Numbered from the stretch's first letter, positions 8,768 to 17,041 are shown. The stretch: DNA of 64,000 nt from CALVGQ01 sp964369385 (GCA_964369385.1 CAYJEY010000004.1:62001-126000), one strand, 5' to 3'. Numbers and translations are program-made. Notes: generated by a model not told the origin, from the sequence alone.

Positions 8768-9739
8768 TCAGCCTTTATAGCCTTTTATAAAATATTTATC
8801 TAAATCTAGAAAGTATTGCTCAATCAACGCAGAGTTTTTCTGTATAAAGCGCTCAGCATAATCAAGCATTATTGCAATTTTTTCTGGCTTTGATTCACAA
8901 ATCAGAACAGTTGCAACTCCAAGATTTGATGTTGGTATACTTAATGCAGTAGCATTGATCATATTTACAATACGAATAAGACCTTTTCTAGCACTTTTTT
9001 GAATAAACCTCGTATGCTCATCAAAATGTCCAAATACACTATCTCCTATACCCTCTATATCAACTGGCCCTTCAACACTGATTACTAGATCAAAATTATT
9101 TAGACTTTCTTGAAGAAACTCAATTGCTTTTTCCCTAGCACAATACACATCAAAACCAGTATCTTGCTTCACATCTAATACACTCCAGTTTTTTGGTTTT
9201 TGTGTAATCTTGATTGTTTCTTCAATGATTCTTTTTATAGTATCAAAATCTCGAGTAATATATCCGATAGATGGAGAAAACTCAATTCCATCTGTTGATT
9301 TTTTATTAAAAGAAACCATATGCTCTTGCTCAATTAAATTAGAAATAAAAGAAAATAAATTAAGACACATTGCAGGTGCTAAGATTGAACCACCACCATC
9401 TGTTCCTATGCCAATATCATTAATTCCTAGAAACACATTAACTGCTGTTCCACTACTACTTCCACTCATCCACTTCCCAGTAATTGGATTTTTAATTTGC
9501 AAATCTATCGCTCGTCCACCAAGCGAACTACTATCAATAGTATGTTTAATATAACCATGTAAAGATAGTTTTTGTATAAAGCTTAGCGGTATTTGTTCTG
9601 TATTTTTTATTCCAAGGTATTGATCAGATAGATGCGATAACTTACTATGCGCTAACATGTCTATCTCAACAATTGAATTCATAGGATTTAATTGTGCTAA
9701 AAATGTTTTTTTAGCATATTCTTTTAATTTATCATTCAT
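8768..9739 (-). CDS. Compact amidase-signature family protein
   Basis: Amidase-signature hydrolase of only 323 residues, against about 450-500 in typical members. The Gly/Ser-rich signature is present as MSGSSSGTAVNVFLGINDIG (cis-Ser at about 94-95) and GIGTDGGGSILAPA with the nucleophile Ser118; Lys45 in YLGIKNTEQIP is the best match to the catalytic lysine. The Lys-to-Ser spacing of 73 is shorter than the usual 90-100, so the N-terminal region is trimmed. It sits between the php and yhfS homologues with a 4-bp overlap with php, so it belongs to the operon, although the E. coli yhf operon as I know it has no such gene. It would hydrolyse an amide in the pathway. Confidence 0.72.
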   Translation of the reverse strand: MNDKLKEYAKKTFLAQLNPMNSIVEIDMLAHSKLSHLSDQYLGIKNTEQIPLSFIQKLSLHGYIKHTIDSSSLGGRAIDLQIKNPITGKWMSGSSSGTAVNVFLGINDIGIGTDGGGSILAPAMCLNLFSFISNLIEQEHMVSFNKKSTDGIEFSPSIGYITRDFDTIKRIIEETIKITQKPKNWSVLDVKQDTGFDVYCAREKAIEFLQESLNNFDLVISVEGPVDIEGIGDSVFGHFDEHTRFIQKSARKGLIRIVNMINATALSIPTSNLGVATVLICESKPEKIAIMLDYAERFIQKNSALIEQYFLDLDKYFIKGYKG

Positions 9740-10617
9740 TTTATATCACCAAAAATTCTCTGTGGTGTAAATCTTAGCATTTGTTCAATAGAACCTTTTT
9801 TAATACCTGCTGTTTTCATCATTGGTACAAATACTTCAAACATATAACTGTATCCTATACCCTTGTTTTCTTCTAAATGCGACTTTCTCGTTAGATCCTC
9901 AGAAAGTACAATTTGATCAATAAAACCACGCTTTTCAATTTCAAGTAAAAAATCAATACGCATTTCATCACTACAGTAAGCATGTTTACCTACTGTGTCA
10001 AAGGCAACATTAACCCCTGTTTCTAACAAACTTATAATTTTATTTAAATCTTTACATAAGTCCACGTGCCCTATGATCACTTTAGCTAAATCCACATGAT
10101 TTTCTTGAAACAACTTGATTTGCTCAAAAGCATGTGTTCCAAGCGTCGTATGTGTCGATATGACTTTACCGGTAACTTTGTGAGCCTTGATTGCTGCTAA
10201 AAACAATTTTCGTTCATTCTCACTCATTTCATCTTTGCTTGTACCTATTTCGCCAATAACTTGTGGAAAAAAACGATTGTCAATCCCAGTATTTATTTCA
10301 TCAATCATTACTTGTGCAATTTCATCGATGGATTTCTCACCAAATCGAATAGGTAAAAAAGGATCTTTATAATAGCCAGTAGAATGAATGATATTAATAT
10401 GAGTACACTTTGCAACTTCATCTACATATTCACAATTTCTTCCCATTCCAATGTTTGTAACATCAATAATATTTCGAACACCATAATGATAAAGTTTTTT
10501 TAACTCATTTATCGTCTTTTGTTGTTCATTTAAAAATGCATCAGGATCATTTTTTATCGATGATAAATCAATTGTTATATGTTCGTGAATTAATGTATAT
10601 CCATCAACTAATATCAT
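9736..10617 (-). CDS. php: Php-like phosphotriesterase homology protein
   Basis: Amidohydrolase-superfamily TIM barrel. Metal ligands are visible in order: His11 and His13 (HEH), bridging Glu123 in VIGEIGTS, His156 in STHTTLG, His184 in IGHVD and Asp241 in LSEDLTRKSHLEENKG. Glu at the bridging position in place of carboxylated Lys is the hallmark of E. coli Php, whose C-terminal LTRRSHL-type segment is also matched. 293 residues, normal length. The gene lies in the middle of the operon, directly after the YhfT-like transporter. Probably a lactonase, phosphodiesterase or deacetylase-like hydrolase; physiological substrate unknown. Confidence 0.85.
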   Translation of the reverse strand: MILVDGYTLIHEHITIDLSSIKNDPDAFLNEQQKTINELKKLYHYGVRNIIDVTNIGMGRNCEYVDEVAKCTHINIIHSTGYYKDPFLPIRFGEKSIDEIAQVMIDEINTGIDNRFFPQVIGEIGTSKDEMSENERKLFLAAIKAHKVTGKVISTHTTLGTHAFEQIKLFQENHVDLAKVIIGHVDLCKDLNKIISLLETGVNVAFDTVGKHAYCSDEMRIDFLLEIEKRGFIDQIVLSEDLTRKSHLEENKGIGYSYMFEVFVPMMKTAGIKKGSIEQMLRFTPQRIFGDIK

Positions 10618-10633
10618 TCTACTACCTACCTCT

Positions 10634-11938
10634 CTATACTGGGATACTTACAATATTCAATAATAATAAAATATTTACAATAATACCAAATGCAATACAT
10701 GCAATTGGACCAATCGCCATCTCAACAACTGGTTTTTTAGATGCTCGATTAAACAATAGAATTGTAATTACAAACAATGCTCCTACACCTGATAAACCTA
10801 GTGCTGAACTTGCAATACGCTCGGCAGCTACAACACCACCAATCAACAATGATACTTCAATAATTTTATTCATAGCTGTACGGATATGTTCCCCCATTTC
10901 TTTAACACCTGGGAATTTATCCATACCTTTTGCAAATACTGTAATTAATGCAAGCTCCGCACACATTACAGCAACACCACCAATGAAGGCAACAATTGGG
11001 TTATTGATTAGCACAAGTCCTACTACAAACACGAATGTACATCCTGCTGGTGCATAAACACCCGTAACAATCGCAGTAGTAAAAATGAGTGGTACAAATC
11101 CAATAGCACGCGCAAATGCAGCTAATGCCGCTGAAGTTGTTTCTCCAGCTGATAACAATGATAATGAAGTTGGATCTCCTGCAACAATCGCAAGACTAGT
11201 ACCAGCAGCAATCAATCCACCCATTAATGCAAGAAATATCCAGTTTTTACGAATACGAGATAACTGCTCAGAAAACATACTTGTCAAACTATGATTCGAA
11301 TTCCCATCTCCCTTAACTTGTGCTGCAAAGATAATCATAAAGATTGTTCCCACTAACATAGAAACTCCTTCTGCACTCAAATTAATAGAAAACTCACCAA
11401 ATGCAATGATTCCATATTTTTTGATTAAAATATATGTGAAGAATGTAATTGCAGCAGTAATTAAACCACGAACTAAGTCGTGTTGATAAGTGATTGCCAA
11501 TGCCGGAAATACTGCAAATGCTACAATAATATAACTTGATACTGCACCTAAATCACTTATGAAGTTATACGGCATTGTCGCAAATACATTGACAATAACT
11601 TCAAGTCCCACTAAAATTCCTAATCCATAACAGCCACCGATTACTGCTGCAAGTATAGTTCCTTTAAAGTTATCTGGACACCATGTTCCGATAATATCAG
11701 TTGTCAGCAACAGGCAGTGAATTAAGATAATGCTTGCTGCAATAGAAGTCGGAATACCGAATCCTATTACAAGACCAAAGCTAATTGCAAAACTCATCGT
11801 CGCAAGTTCTTTACGATTGATTTTCCCTTCGTAATATTGTGGTACAATCGGTCTAAATCCATCATTAAATACTGCAATACCACGGTTAGCTAAAACTGAT
11901 GCGAGTGCTCCTATAAGGATGATAATAATGTAATTCAT
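10634..11938 (-). CDS. yhfT: YhfT-like membrane transporter
   Basis: Very hydrophobic 434-residue protein with about ten to twelve membrane segments and the YhfT-type N-terminus (LANRGIAVFNDGFRPIVPQYYEGKINRKELATMS). It resembles the YhfT family, for which no substrate is known. A glycine/alanine-rich central stretch (SLLSAGETTSAALAAFARAIG) and VYAPAGCTFVFVVG are re-entrant-loop-like. It lies between the YhfU and Php homologues and is the only transporter of the operon, so it should import (or export) the operon's substrate. It could work with the small YhfU protein. Confidence 0.82.
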   Translation of the reverse strand: MNYIIIILIGALASVLANRGIAVFNDGFRPIVPQYYEGKINRKELATMSFAISFGLVIGFGIPTSIAASIILIHCLLLTTDIIGTWCPDNFKGTILAAVIGGCYGLGILVGLEVIVNVFATMPYNFISDLGAVSSYIIVAFAVFPALAITYQHDLVRGLITAAITFFTYILIKKYGIIAFGEFSINLSAEGVSMLVGTIFMIIFAAQVKGDGNSNHSLTSMFSEQLSRIRKNWIFLALMGGLIAAGTSLAIVAGDPTSLSLLSAGETTSAALAAFARAIGFVPLIFTTAIVTGVYAPAGCTFVFVVGLVLINNPIVAFIGGVAVMCAELALITVFAKGMDKFPGVKEMGEHIRTAMNKIIEVSLLIGGVVAAERIASSALGLSGVGALFVITILLFNRASKKPVVEMAIGPIACIAFGIIVNILLLLNIVSIPV

Positions 11939-11966
11939 AAAGTCCCCTCTCTAAGTTATTTCTAAG

Positions 11967-12326
11967 TTATTTTTTTAACTCTGGTAACAACACGCTTAAT
12001 ACTTGATTGGCATGTTGTGCTGTAAAACCAAATGCTTTTTTTCCTTTTTGAACAGCCTCTAAAATTTCTTGATCACTACTGATTTTACCCGGCATTGATA
12101 ATGTTGCGCAAAGATCACTCCCCAATAATGCCATTGCCATTGCAAGTGCACCACCACCTCCTGTATTGCATGCGCCGATATAATAATCATATTGACCTGC
12201 TTTCATTGCCATTGCAGCGTCTAAATCTCCTAATACATCCACACTACATTGTTGGCCTAATGTATCAGTAACTATCTTGGCAATTTCAGCTTTATTTATC
12301 TGTCCACCTACAACTATTTTTACCAT
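11967..12326 (-). CDS. yhfU: YhfU-like small protein (DUF2620)
   Basis: 119-residue cytosolic protein of the YhfU/DUF2620 family. The N-terminal VKIVVGGQINKAEIAKIV and the glycine-rich YYIGACNTGGGGALAMAMALLG are the family's conserved blocks. The fold has a PTS EIIB-like or small nucleotide-binding flavour (beta-strand, Gly loop, helix), but no phosphorylatable Cys is placed where EIIB would have it. It sits directly upstream of the transporter YhfT, as in E. coli, suggesting a transport-associated role. Function unknown. Confidence 0.8.
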   Translation of the reverse strand: MVKIVVGGQINKAEIAKIVTDTLGQQCSVDVLGDLDAAMAMKAGQYDYYIGACNTGGGGALAMAMALLGSDLCATLSMPGKISSDQEILEAVQKGKKAFGFTAQHANQVLSVLLPELKK

Positions 12327-12339
12327 TCTTTCTATCCTC

Positions 12340-12687
12340 CTATGATAATAAGTTACATAGATGCATAAGAATAAACCGTTCTTCTACTTCAGGAATATTC
12401 TTTTTCGCAACCTTATTCATACGTTCTAATACTTGTTTTGCTTGCTCTAATTTTTCATGCTTTTCTACTTCTTTCCAAATCATCTCATCTAAGTGATCAA
12501 TACTTTGCTCCATTTCTACTCTTTGCATCGCCATTGCTAGATGAGTGATAAACATTTCTGCCTTTGATTGATCATAATCTTGGCATTCTTCTTCCATGAT
12601 ATTTATGCAATCAAGTGCAAACTGTTGCACACTTTCACTTATCATTTTTGCATTGTAAAGAATTTCTATTCTTGCTGATAACACCAT
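12340..12687 (-). CDS. yhfY: YhfY-like stand-alone PRD protein
   Basis: 115-residue helical protein matching a single PTS regulation domain (PRD). The segment EMFITHLAMAMQRVE holds the conserved His-Leu pattern of PRD helix, and FILMHLCNLL at the end is the second His region. PRDs are normally phosphorylated by PTS proteins on His; here the domain is alone, as in E. coli YhfY. GGAGGTAA precedes the ATG. Placed second in the operon after the regulator YhfZ, it likely links operon activity to PTS phosphorylation state. Confidence 0.78.
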   Translation of the reverse strand: MVLSARIEILYNAKMISESVQQFALDCINIMEEECQDYDQSKAEMFITHLAMAMQRVEMEQSIDHLDEMIWKEVEKHEKLEQAKQVLERMNKVAKKNIPEVEERFILMHLCNLLS

Positions 12688-12724
12688 TTACCTCCTTTCT
12701 ATCTATGTGAAGTATACTTAGTAA

Positions 12725-13651
12725 CTAATAGTTAGGTATTAACTTACCTAAAATTACATCATCTTGAATGATTTTTGTTTTCTTTGATGTAATATACTTC
12801 CTAATTAAATTTTTAAACCCAACATCACCTTTTTGTACTACAACCACTGCTCTTGAAAAATCTAACATATCCTCTGTAAGATCCAGCATTTTTATCGAAA
12901 TATTTTTGTTTTGAATACTTTGAAGGTCATCATAATTCCATATTCCTACATCAATCACTTCAGTAATAAGATTGTTTATTGTTTGATGCGTTTTCATCTC
13001 TATAAATTCAACATTTTTTTTCTCTGCAAAAATACCATCTATGATTTTACTTTGATCAAGCGAATCTTTATCATAGGCTACCCTTAGCACATTCTTTGAA
13101 TCCAATTCCTCTCCTTCTCGAAATACTAAAATATGTTTTGATAAGTAGCTTTGTGGTGCTAATTCAATAGCAAGCTCTACTTTCGCTCCTTGATTAATTG
13201 CTTCGATGGCAGCCGTCTTAGAACATATTGCAAACTGATAAATACCATCTTCTACTAATCTAATTCGACTATGTGATCCTCTACAATATACTAAGTTCAT
13301 ATCAAATGAAGACATTTCCAAGTAAAGTGCAGTAGCTAAACCTTGGTACCTTAATGAATAAGGAAGTGGCATTATCCCTTGAATATTTTTTAAACCACTT
13401 AACTCTTGAAGTTTTGTATAATCTATCTTTGTTATGTAGCTTCCCTTAACACCACGATTGATTATCTCTATTGCCTTAACTTCAATCAAATACCCCAAAG
13501 CATTTTGTATTGTCCCTCTAGACACGCTATATTCTTCTTGATAGCTACGGATTGAATTAATCTTATCTCCGACTTCTTTCACCAAGAAATCTCGTGCTAT
13601 TTTTAATACAATTAATCCTAGTTTTTGGAATAACTTATCGATTGCAATCAC
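12725..13651 (-). CDS. yhfZ: YhfZ-like transcriptional regulator
   Basis: Two-part regulator. Residues 1-75 form a GntR-like winged helix (RSYQEEYSVSRGTIQNALGYL is the recognition region), and the rest resembles a type 2 periplasmic-binding-protein sensor domain (LPYSLRYQGLATALYLEM, RAVVVVQKGD), the architecture of E. coli YhfZ. 308 residues. The start used is GTG at 13651, where the GAGG-like ribosome site overlaps the codon, so the exact start is uncertain. It is the first gene of the operon and has its own promoter with a downstream symmetric site, consistent with autoregulation controlled by a small ligand of the pathway. Confidence 0.8.
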   Translation of the reverse strand: MIAIDKLFQKLGLIVLKIARDFLVKEVGDKINSIRSYQEEYSVSRGTIQNALGYLIEVKAIEIINRGVKGSYITKIDYTKLQELSGLKNIQGIMPLPYSLRYQGLATALYLEMSSFDMNLVYCRGSHSRIRLVEDGIYQFAICSKTAAIEAINQGAKVELAIELAPQSYLSKHILVFREGEELDSKNVLRVAYDKDSLDQSKIIDGIFAEKKNVEFIEMKTHQTINNLITEVIDVGIWNYDDLQSIQNKNISIKMLDLTEDMLDFSRAVVVVQKGDVGFKNLIRKYITSKKTKIIQDDVILGKLIPNY

Positions 13652-13662
13652 CTCACTTAAAT

Positions 13663-13678
13663 GTACATTTTTTTGTAC
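13663..13678. promoter_or_regulatory. Candidate YhfZ operator
   Basis: Two GTAC half-sites separated by eight bases (inverted repeat) lie between the predicted transcription start and the yhfZ start codon. A repressor bound here would block the operon. The assignment to YhfZ is inferred from position only. Confidence 0.45.
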
Positions 13679-13688
13679 TTATACACCA

Positions 13689-13716
13689 ATCATAACATTA
13701 ATGTAATATTTGTCAA
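13689..13716 (-). promoter_or_regulatory. Promoter of the yhf-type operon
   Basis: TTGACA (perfect -35) and TATGAT (-10) are separated by 16 bp on the minus strand. The spacer contains the palindrome ACATTAATGT, a second possible regulator site. The predicted start is about 30 bp upstream of the yhfZ start codon. Confidence 0.7.
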
Positions 13717-13772
13717 TTAAATTGTATGCGCTTTCTATCCATTTAATTACTCAACCATATTTTTTCATTACT

Positions 13773-13800
13773 AAAAAAAGACCGAATTTTAATCGGTCTT
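13773..13800 (-). terminator. Terminator of the methyltransferase/nitroreductase operon
   Basis: Stem AAGACCGA / TCGGTCTT with a 7-nt loop and seven T on the minus strand, 8 bp after the methyltransferase stop codon. Confidence 0.85.
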
Positions 13801-13807
13801 GTATGAG

Positions 13808-14494
13808 TTATACTTTCTTAAGTCTTACAATCATAAGTATCGGTGTCTTTTCTCCTTTAAAAGGGATTTCATGAAATGCATCAAGTGTAAATCCCACTTT
13901 AAAAGCTTCATTTAAGATGTCTGCGATTGACCGGTGGTAATAATTTTGCAACACTGGTTGTCCTGGTACTGCTTCTCCTTTGTTAATGCAACTCGTAAAA
14001 TAGTCATCATTTTCATACGTAAAACAGGGATGATGAGTCGCAAAAACGAAAATACCTTCTTCATCTAGCATTTTATATACCGCTTTATACAGTGGTTCAA
14101 TTTGAGCAATATCCATGATTGCCATATTCGCTACTGCTTTAGTAAATTGCTTATCTTTTCTTAATCGCAACATATCTTCATATTTCGTTGCATCGCATAC
14201 ATGAAAACTGACTTGCTCTAATACATCTCTTCTTCTATTTTTTGCTAGCTCGATCATTTTTGTACTATAGTCAAATGCAACTACTTTTGCCCCCTGCTGT
14301 GCCATTCGCTTTGAGAAATTCCCATTTCCACAGGCAATGTCTAGCACAAAATCTTCTTTATTAATCTGAAGCAACTGTTCTACACAGGGTCTTACCATCT
14401 CGCAATGGAAGTAATTTGAATTTTCTCCCATATAATCATCCCAAAACTGAGCATTTGTTTCCCAAGCTTCTAATCCATTATCTTTAAAACTCAT
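13808..14494 (-). CDS. Class I SAM-dependent methyltransferase
   Basis: Cytosolic methyltransferase with the Rossmann SAM-binding motif VLDIACGNGNFSKRMAQQGA (motif I near residue 50), acidic motif II region VVAFDYSTKMIELAK, and motif IV-like AVANMAIMDIAQIEPLY. 228 residues, typical of ubiE-like small-molecule methyltransferases (domain 11/25 type). Later residues ATHHPCFTYENDDYF carry a His-His-Pro-Cys feature seen in this subgroup. It starts 10 bp after the nitroreductase gene, so the two form one operon. The acceptor molecule is unknown. Confidence 0.88.
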   Translation of the reverse strand: MSFKDNGLEAWETNAQFWDDYMGENSNYFHCEMVRPCVEQLLQINKEDFVLDIACGNGNFSKRMAQQGAKVVAFDYSTKMIELAKNRRRDVLEQVSFHVCDATKYEDMLRLRKDKQFTKAVANMAIMDIAQIEPLYKAVYKMLDEEGIFVFATHHPCFTYENDDYFTSCINKGEAVPGQPVLQNYYHRSIADILNEAFKVGFTLDAFHEIPFKGEKTPILMIVRLKKV

Positions 14495-14503
14495 TACTTG
14501 CTC

Positions 14504-15049
14504 CTATTCTACGAAAGCAAGTAATTGATCTAATGTTTTTCTTTTTGGAGCAGTCGGCTCTTCATCCGCAATCCCCATGGCTACTAAAGCACCAATTTTC
14601 TGATTTTCAGGTAATCTAATTAACTGGGCAATTTGAACCTCATCAAAATATCCAGTAATTACAGTTGCTACCCCTTGATTATGTGCTGATAAACAAAGCG
14701 TTTGCGTTGCAACTCCAGCATCAAACATTTCAAATCCAGCTTCTTTCGGTGTAGAAAAAGAACCATCTCGCTCATACCCCGCACGTTGAGTCACATACGA
14801 TACAATCATCACTCCTGCACATTCTTTTAATGTTGCTTCATTCATCTCAAATCCGAGTATCATATTTTCAGCAATTTTTTGAATGACTTCTTTGTTTTCA
14901 ATATAAATATATCTAGGTGTTTGACTATGTTTCCATGAAGGTGCAAAAGAAGCTTCCTCAACAATCAATTCAATTACTTCTCTTTTAATCAATTCACTCT
15001 TAAATTTACGTACACTTCTTCGCTCTTTAACAACTTTAGAAAATTCCAT
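14504..15049 (-). CDS. Nitroreductase family protein
   Basis: FMN-dependent, NAD(P)H-using oxidoreductase of the nitroreductase fold. The N-terminal VVKERRSVRKF contains the FMN-phosphate-binding arginines, APSWKHSQTPRYIYI is the second conserved block, and GYFDEVQIAQLIRLPENQK and VAMGIADEEPTAPKRKTLDQ are the C-terminal signature. The ATG at 15049 has GAGAGGA seven bases upstream and gives MEFSKVVKERRSVRKF; a further-upstream start at 15064 is unlikely. About 181 residues. It is the first gene of a two-gene operon and is divergent from the MarR regulator gene, which may control it. Confidence 0.88.
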   Translation of the reverse strand: MEFSKVVKERRSVRKFKSELIKREVIELIVEEASFAPSWKHSQTPRYIYIENKEVIQKIAENMILGFEMNEATLKECAGVMIVSYVTQRAGYERDGSFSTPKEAGFEMFDAGVATQTLCLSAHNQGVATVITGYFDEVQIAQLIRLPENQKIGALVAMGIADEEPTAPKRKTLDQLLAFVE

Positions 15050-15110
15050 ATTTATTCCTCTCAATCTTTAAAAAAACTATAGCATACAATAAGTTTGATG
15101 AATAGTAACT

Positions 15111-15122
15111 AATAGTACTATT
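15111..15122. promoter_or_regulatory. Perfect 12-bp palindrome between divergent genes
   Basis: AATAGTACTATT is a perfect palindrome in the intergenic region between the nitroreductase and marR-type genes, about 60 bp upstream of the former. It is a candidate operator, possibly for the divergent MarR protein. Confidence 0.35.
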
Positions 15123-15161
15123 TATACCATTATCTGTGTATACAAAAAAATAATAATTTAC

Positions 15162-15189
15162 TTGACATATCAAATAGTTAGGTTAATAT
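15162..15189 (+). promoter_or_regulatory. Promoter of the marR-MATE-GNAT operon
   Basis: TTGACA at 15162-15167 and TAATAT at 15184-15189, spacer 16 bp. The predicted start falls directly upstream of the symmetric site at 15197-15213. Confidence 0.55.
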
Positions 15190-15196
15190 AGTTATA

Positions 15197-15213
15197 TAAA
15201 CTTAATTAGTTTA
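15197..15213. promoter_or_regulatory. Candidate MarR operator TAAACT-N5-AGTTTA
   Basis: The 17-bp site TAAACTTAATTAGTTTA has 6-bp arms and a 5-bp centre, in the size range bound by MarR dimers, and sits between promoter and start codon of the marR-type gene. The same arms and spacing recur at 60572-60588 upstream of livK. Confidence 0.5.
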
Positions 15214-15242
15214 AGATAATTATATTGTATAGGAGAAAAATA

Positions 15243-15692
15243 ATGCAAAGTAAACTTAATAAAATTATTGATAAATTATATCACGACGCAGCCATCACTG
15301 AACTACAACGCTCATATTCTAAAGATATCCATAGGGATTTATCCTATCATGACATTCTTTATTTGAATATTATTGTCGCACACCCCAATAAGTATACTTC
15401 CTCTCAGATTGCAGATCTACTGGGAATCACTAGGCCTTCAGTAACACAAAAAATCAATGAACTCTATAAAAAAGGCTATGTAGTGAGAACACAAAGCAAG
15501 AATGATAAACGTGTTTTCTATCTTTCAATTAACGAAGATAACGCAAGTATTTTTGATGATTCGGCAGAGGAAATCATTGCTGCTGAAAAGATGTTGATTG
15601 AAAAATATGGAGATGAAAACTTCAATCAATTTGTACAAATGTTGAAAGACTTTGCAGAGTATTCCTCAGAACTAGGAGAAATTAATGAATAA
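15243..15692 (+). CDS. MarR family transcriptional regulator
   Basis: 149-residue winged-helix repressor. SSQIADLLGITRPSVTQKINELYKKGYVVRTQSKNDKRVFYLSIN is the classic MarR recognition helix plus wing with the DKR motif (split here: helix at about 56-80, wing at about 85-98). The ATG at 15243 follows AGGAGAAAAATA; the open frame extends to a TTG at 15225 but without a ribosome site. It overlaps the MATE gene by 8 bp, so it probably represses its own operon, with an effector exported by the pump. Confidence 0.9.
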   Translation: MQSKLNKIIDKLYHDAAITELQRSYSKDIHRDLSYHDILYLNIIVAHPNKYTSSQIADLLGITRPSVTQKINELYKKGYVVRTQSKNDKRVFYLSINEDNASIFDDSAEEIIAAEKMLIEKYGDENFNQFVQMLKDFAEYSSELGEINE

Positions 15693-17019
15693 CCCCTTAG
15701 CAAAAAACTTCAGTCTTAAAGATCTACTTAAATATACATTTCCAAGTATTATCGCTTCCGTCTTCATGTCTACGTATATGGTCATTGATGGAATATTCGT
15801 ATCTACATTTGTCGGTGAAGATGCACTTGCAGCAGTAAATCTGATTACACCTCTTTTTGGAATAGTCATGGCTGCTGGACTAATGTTGGCCGCTGGAAGT
15901 AATGCAATTATCGCAAAATTTCTAGGTCAAAAGAAAGACACAGAAGCAAGGCAATTTTTAACTGTCATCTATGTACTTGGTGCAATCATTGGACTTATAC
16001 TCACCACTTTTGTATTCCTCTTTTCAGAACAATTAATCAACATATTAAGTGTTCCTCCTGAATTATATCAACTCTCTAAAGACTATTTATTGAGTATCGG
16101 AATATTTCTAGTTCCAGTTTTATTTATGATGTTTTCTCAAAGTTTTATGATTACTGCTGGAAATCCTAACTTTGGACTCATTTTAAGCCTATGTGGTGGA
16201 CTTACAAACATCATCTTGGATTATATCCTCATTTCTCCGCATCTTTTAAATTTAGGAATTGCAGGTGCAGGTTATGCTACAGGGTTGGGATTTGTGGTAA
16301 CAGGTATGATTTCTTTCGCTTATTTCTTGTTCAACAAAAAAGGTACTCTATATTTTGTAAAGCCTAAATTTAACTTCAAGCTAATCGTTCAAAGTCTTTA
16401 TAATGGATCTTCAGAACTTGTCAGCTCTCTTGCAACATCACTTACAGGGCTCATGTTTAACTTCATTCTTCTTCGTATGGTCGGAAGTTCAGGCGTAGCT
16501 GCCATTAGTACAATCTTATACATTCAAATGTTTCAAACTGCAATATACAATGGCTTTATAATTGGTGTATCTCCAATTATTTCATTTAAATATGGTGAAG
16601 AAAACCACAAAGGACTACACAAAGTAATTATGCAAAGCTTTAAAATCATTTGTACCACGTCATTAATTGTAATTAGTTTAACGCTTCTTTTTTCAAGTAA
16701 AGCCATTGAAATCTTTATTTCAAAAGATAGTGCTACATTTGATATGGCAAGAAATGGCTTACTTCTTTTCTTACCCGCCTATTTATTTATGGGATTTAAT
16801 TTATTTTTATCCGCAATGTTTACGGCACTATCAAATGGAAAAATATCAGCATTGATATCCGTGCTTCGAACACTCGTTTTTATTGTAATAACGCTTCTTA
16901 CCCTTCCTCAGTGGTTAGGGATCAATGGAGTTTGGTTATCAATTCCTGTAGCTGAACTCATGGCAATTTTTGTAGCCACATACTTCTATAGGATTAATAA
17001 GCATACTTATCATTATTAA
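15685..17019 (+). CDS. MATE family efflux transporter
   Basis: 444-residue multidrug and toxin extrusion pump with about twelve membrane helices in two similar halves. The N-terminal KYTFPSIIASVFMSTYMVI, FVGEDALAAVNLITPL and QSFMITAGNP blocks are MATE-typical, and the second half repeats the pattern (YNGFIIGVSPIISFKYGEEN). Works in the cytoplasmic membrane as a Na+ or H+ antiporter for organic cations or drugs. Co-transcribed with and overlapping the MarR gene, the usual regulator-pump arrangement. Substrate unknown. Confidence 0.92.
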   Translation: MNNPLAKNFSLKDLLKYTFPSIIASVFMSTYMVIDGIFVSTFVGEDALAAVNLITPLFGIVMAAGLMLAAGSNAIIAKFLGQKKDTEARQFLTVIYVLGAIIGLILTTFVFLFSEQLINILSVPPELYQLSKDYLLSIGIFLVPVLFMMFSQSFMITAGNPNFGLILSLCGGLTNIILDYILISPHLLNLGIAGAGYATGLGFVVTGMISFAYFLFNKKGTLYFVKPKFNFKLIVQSLYNGSSELVSSLATSLTGLMFNFILLRMVGSSGVAAISTILYIQMFQTAIYNGFIIGVSPIISFKYGEENHKGLHKVIMQSFKIICTTSLIVISLTLLFSSKAIEIFISKDSATFDMARNGLLLFLPAYLFMGFNLFLSAMFTALSNGKISALISVLRTLVFIVITLLTLPQWLGINGVWLSIPVAELMAIFVATYFYRINKHTYHY

Positions 17020-17041
17020 CCCAATACAATATAAATTAGAA

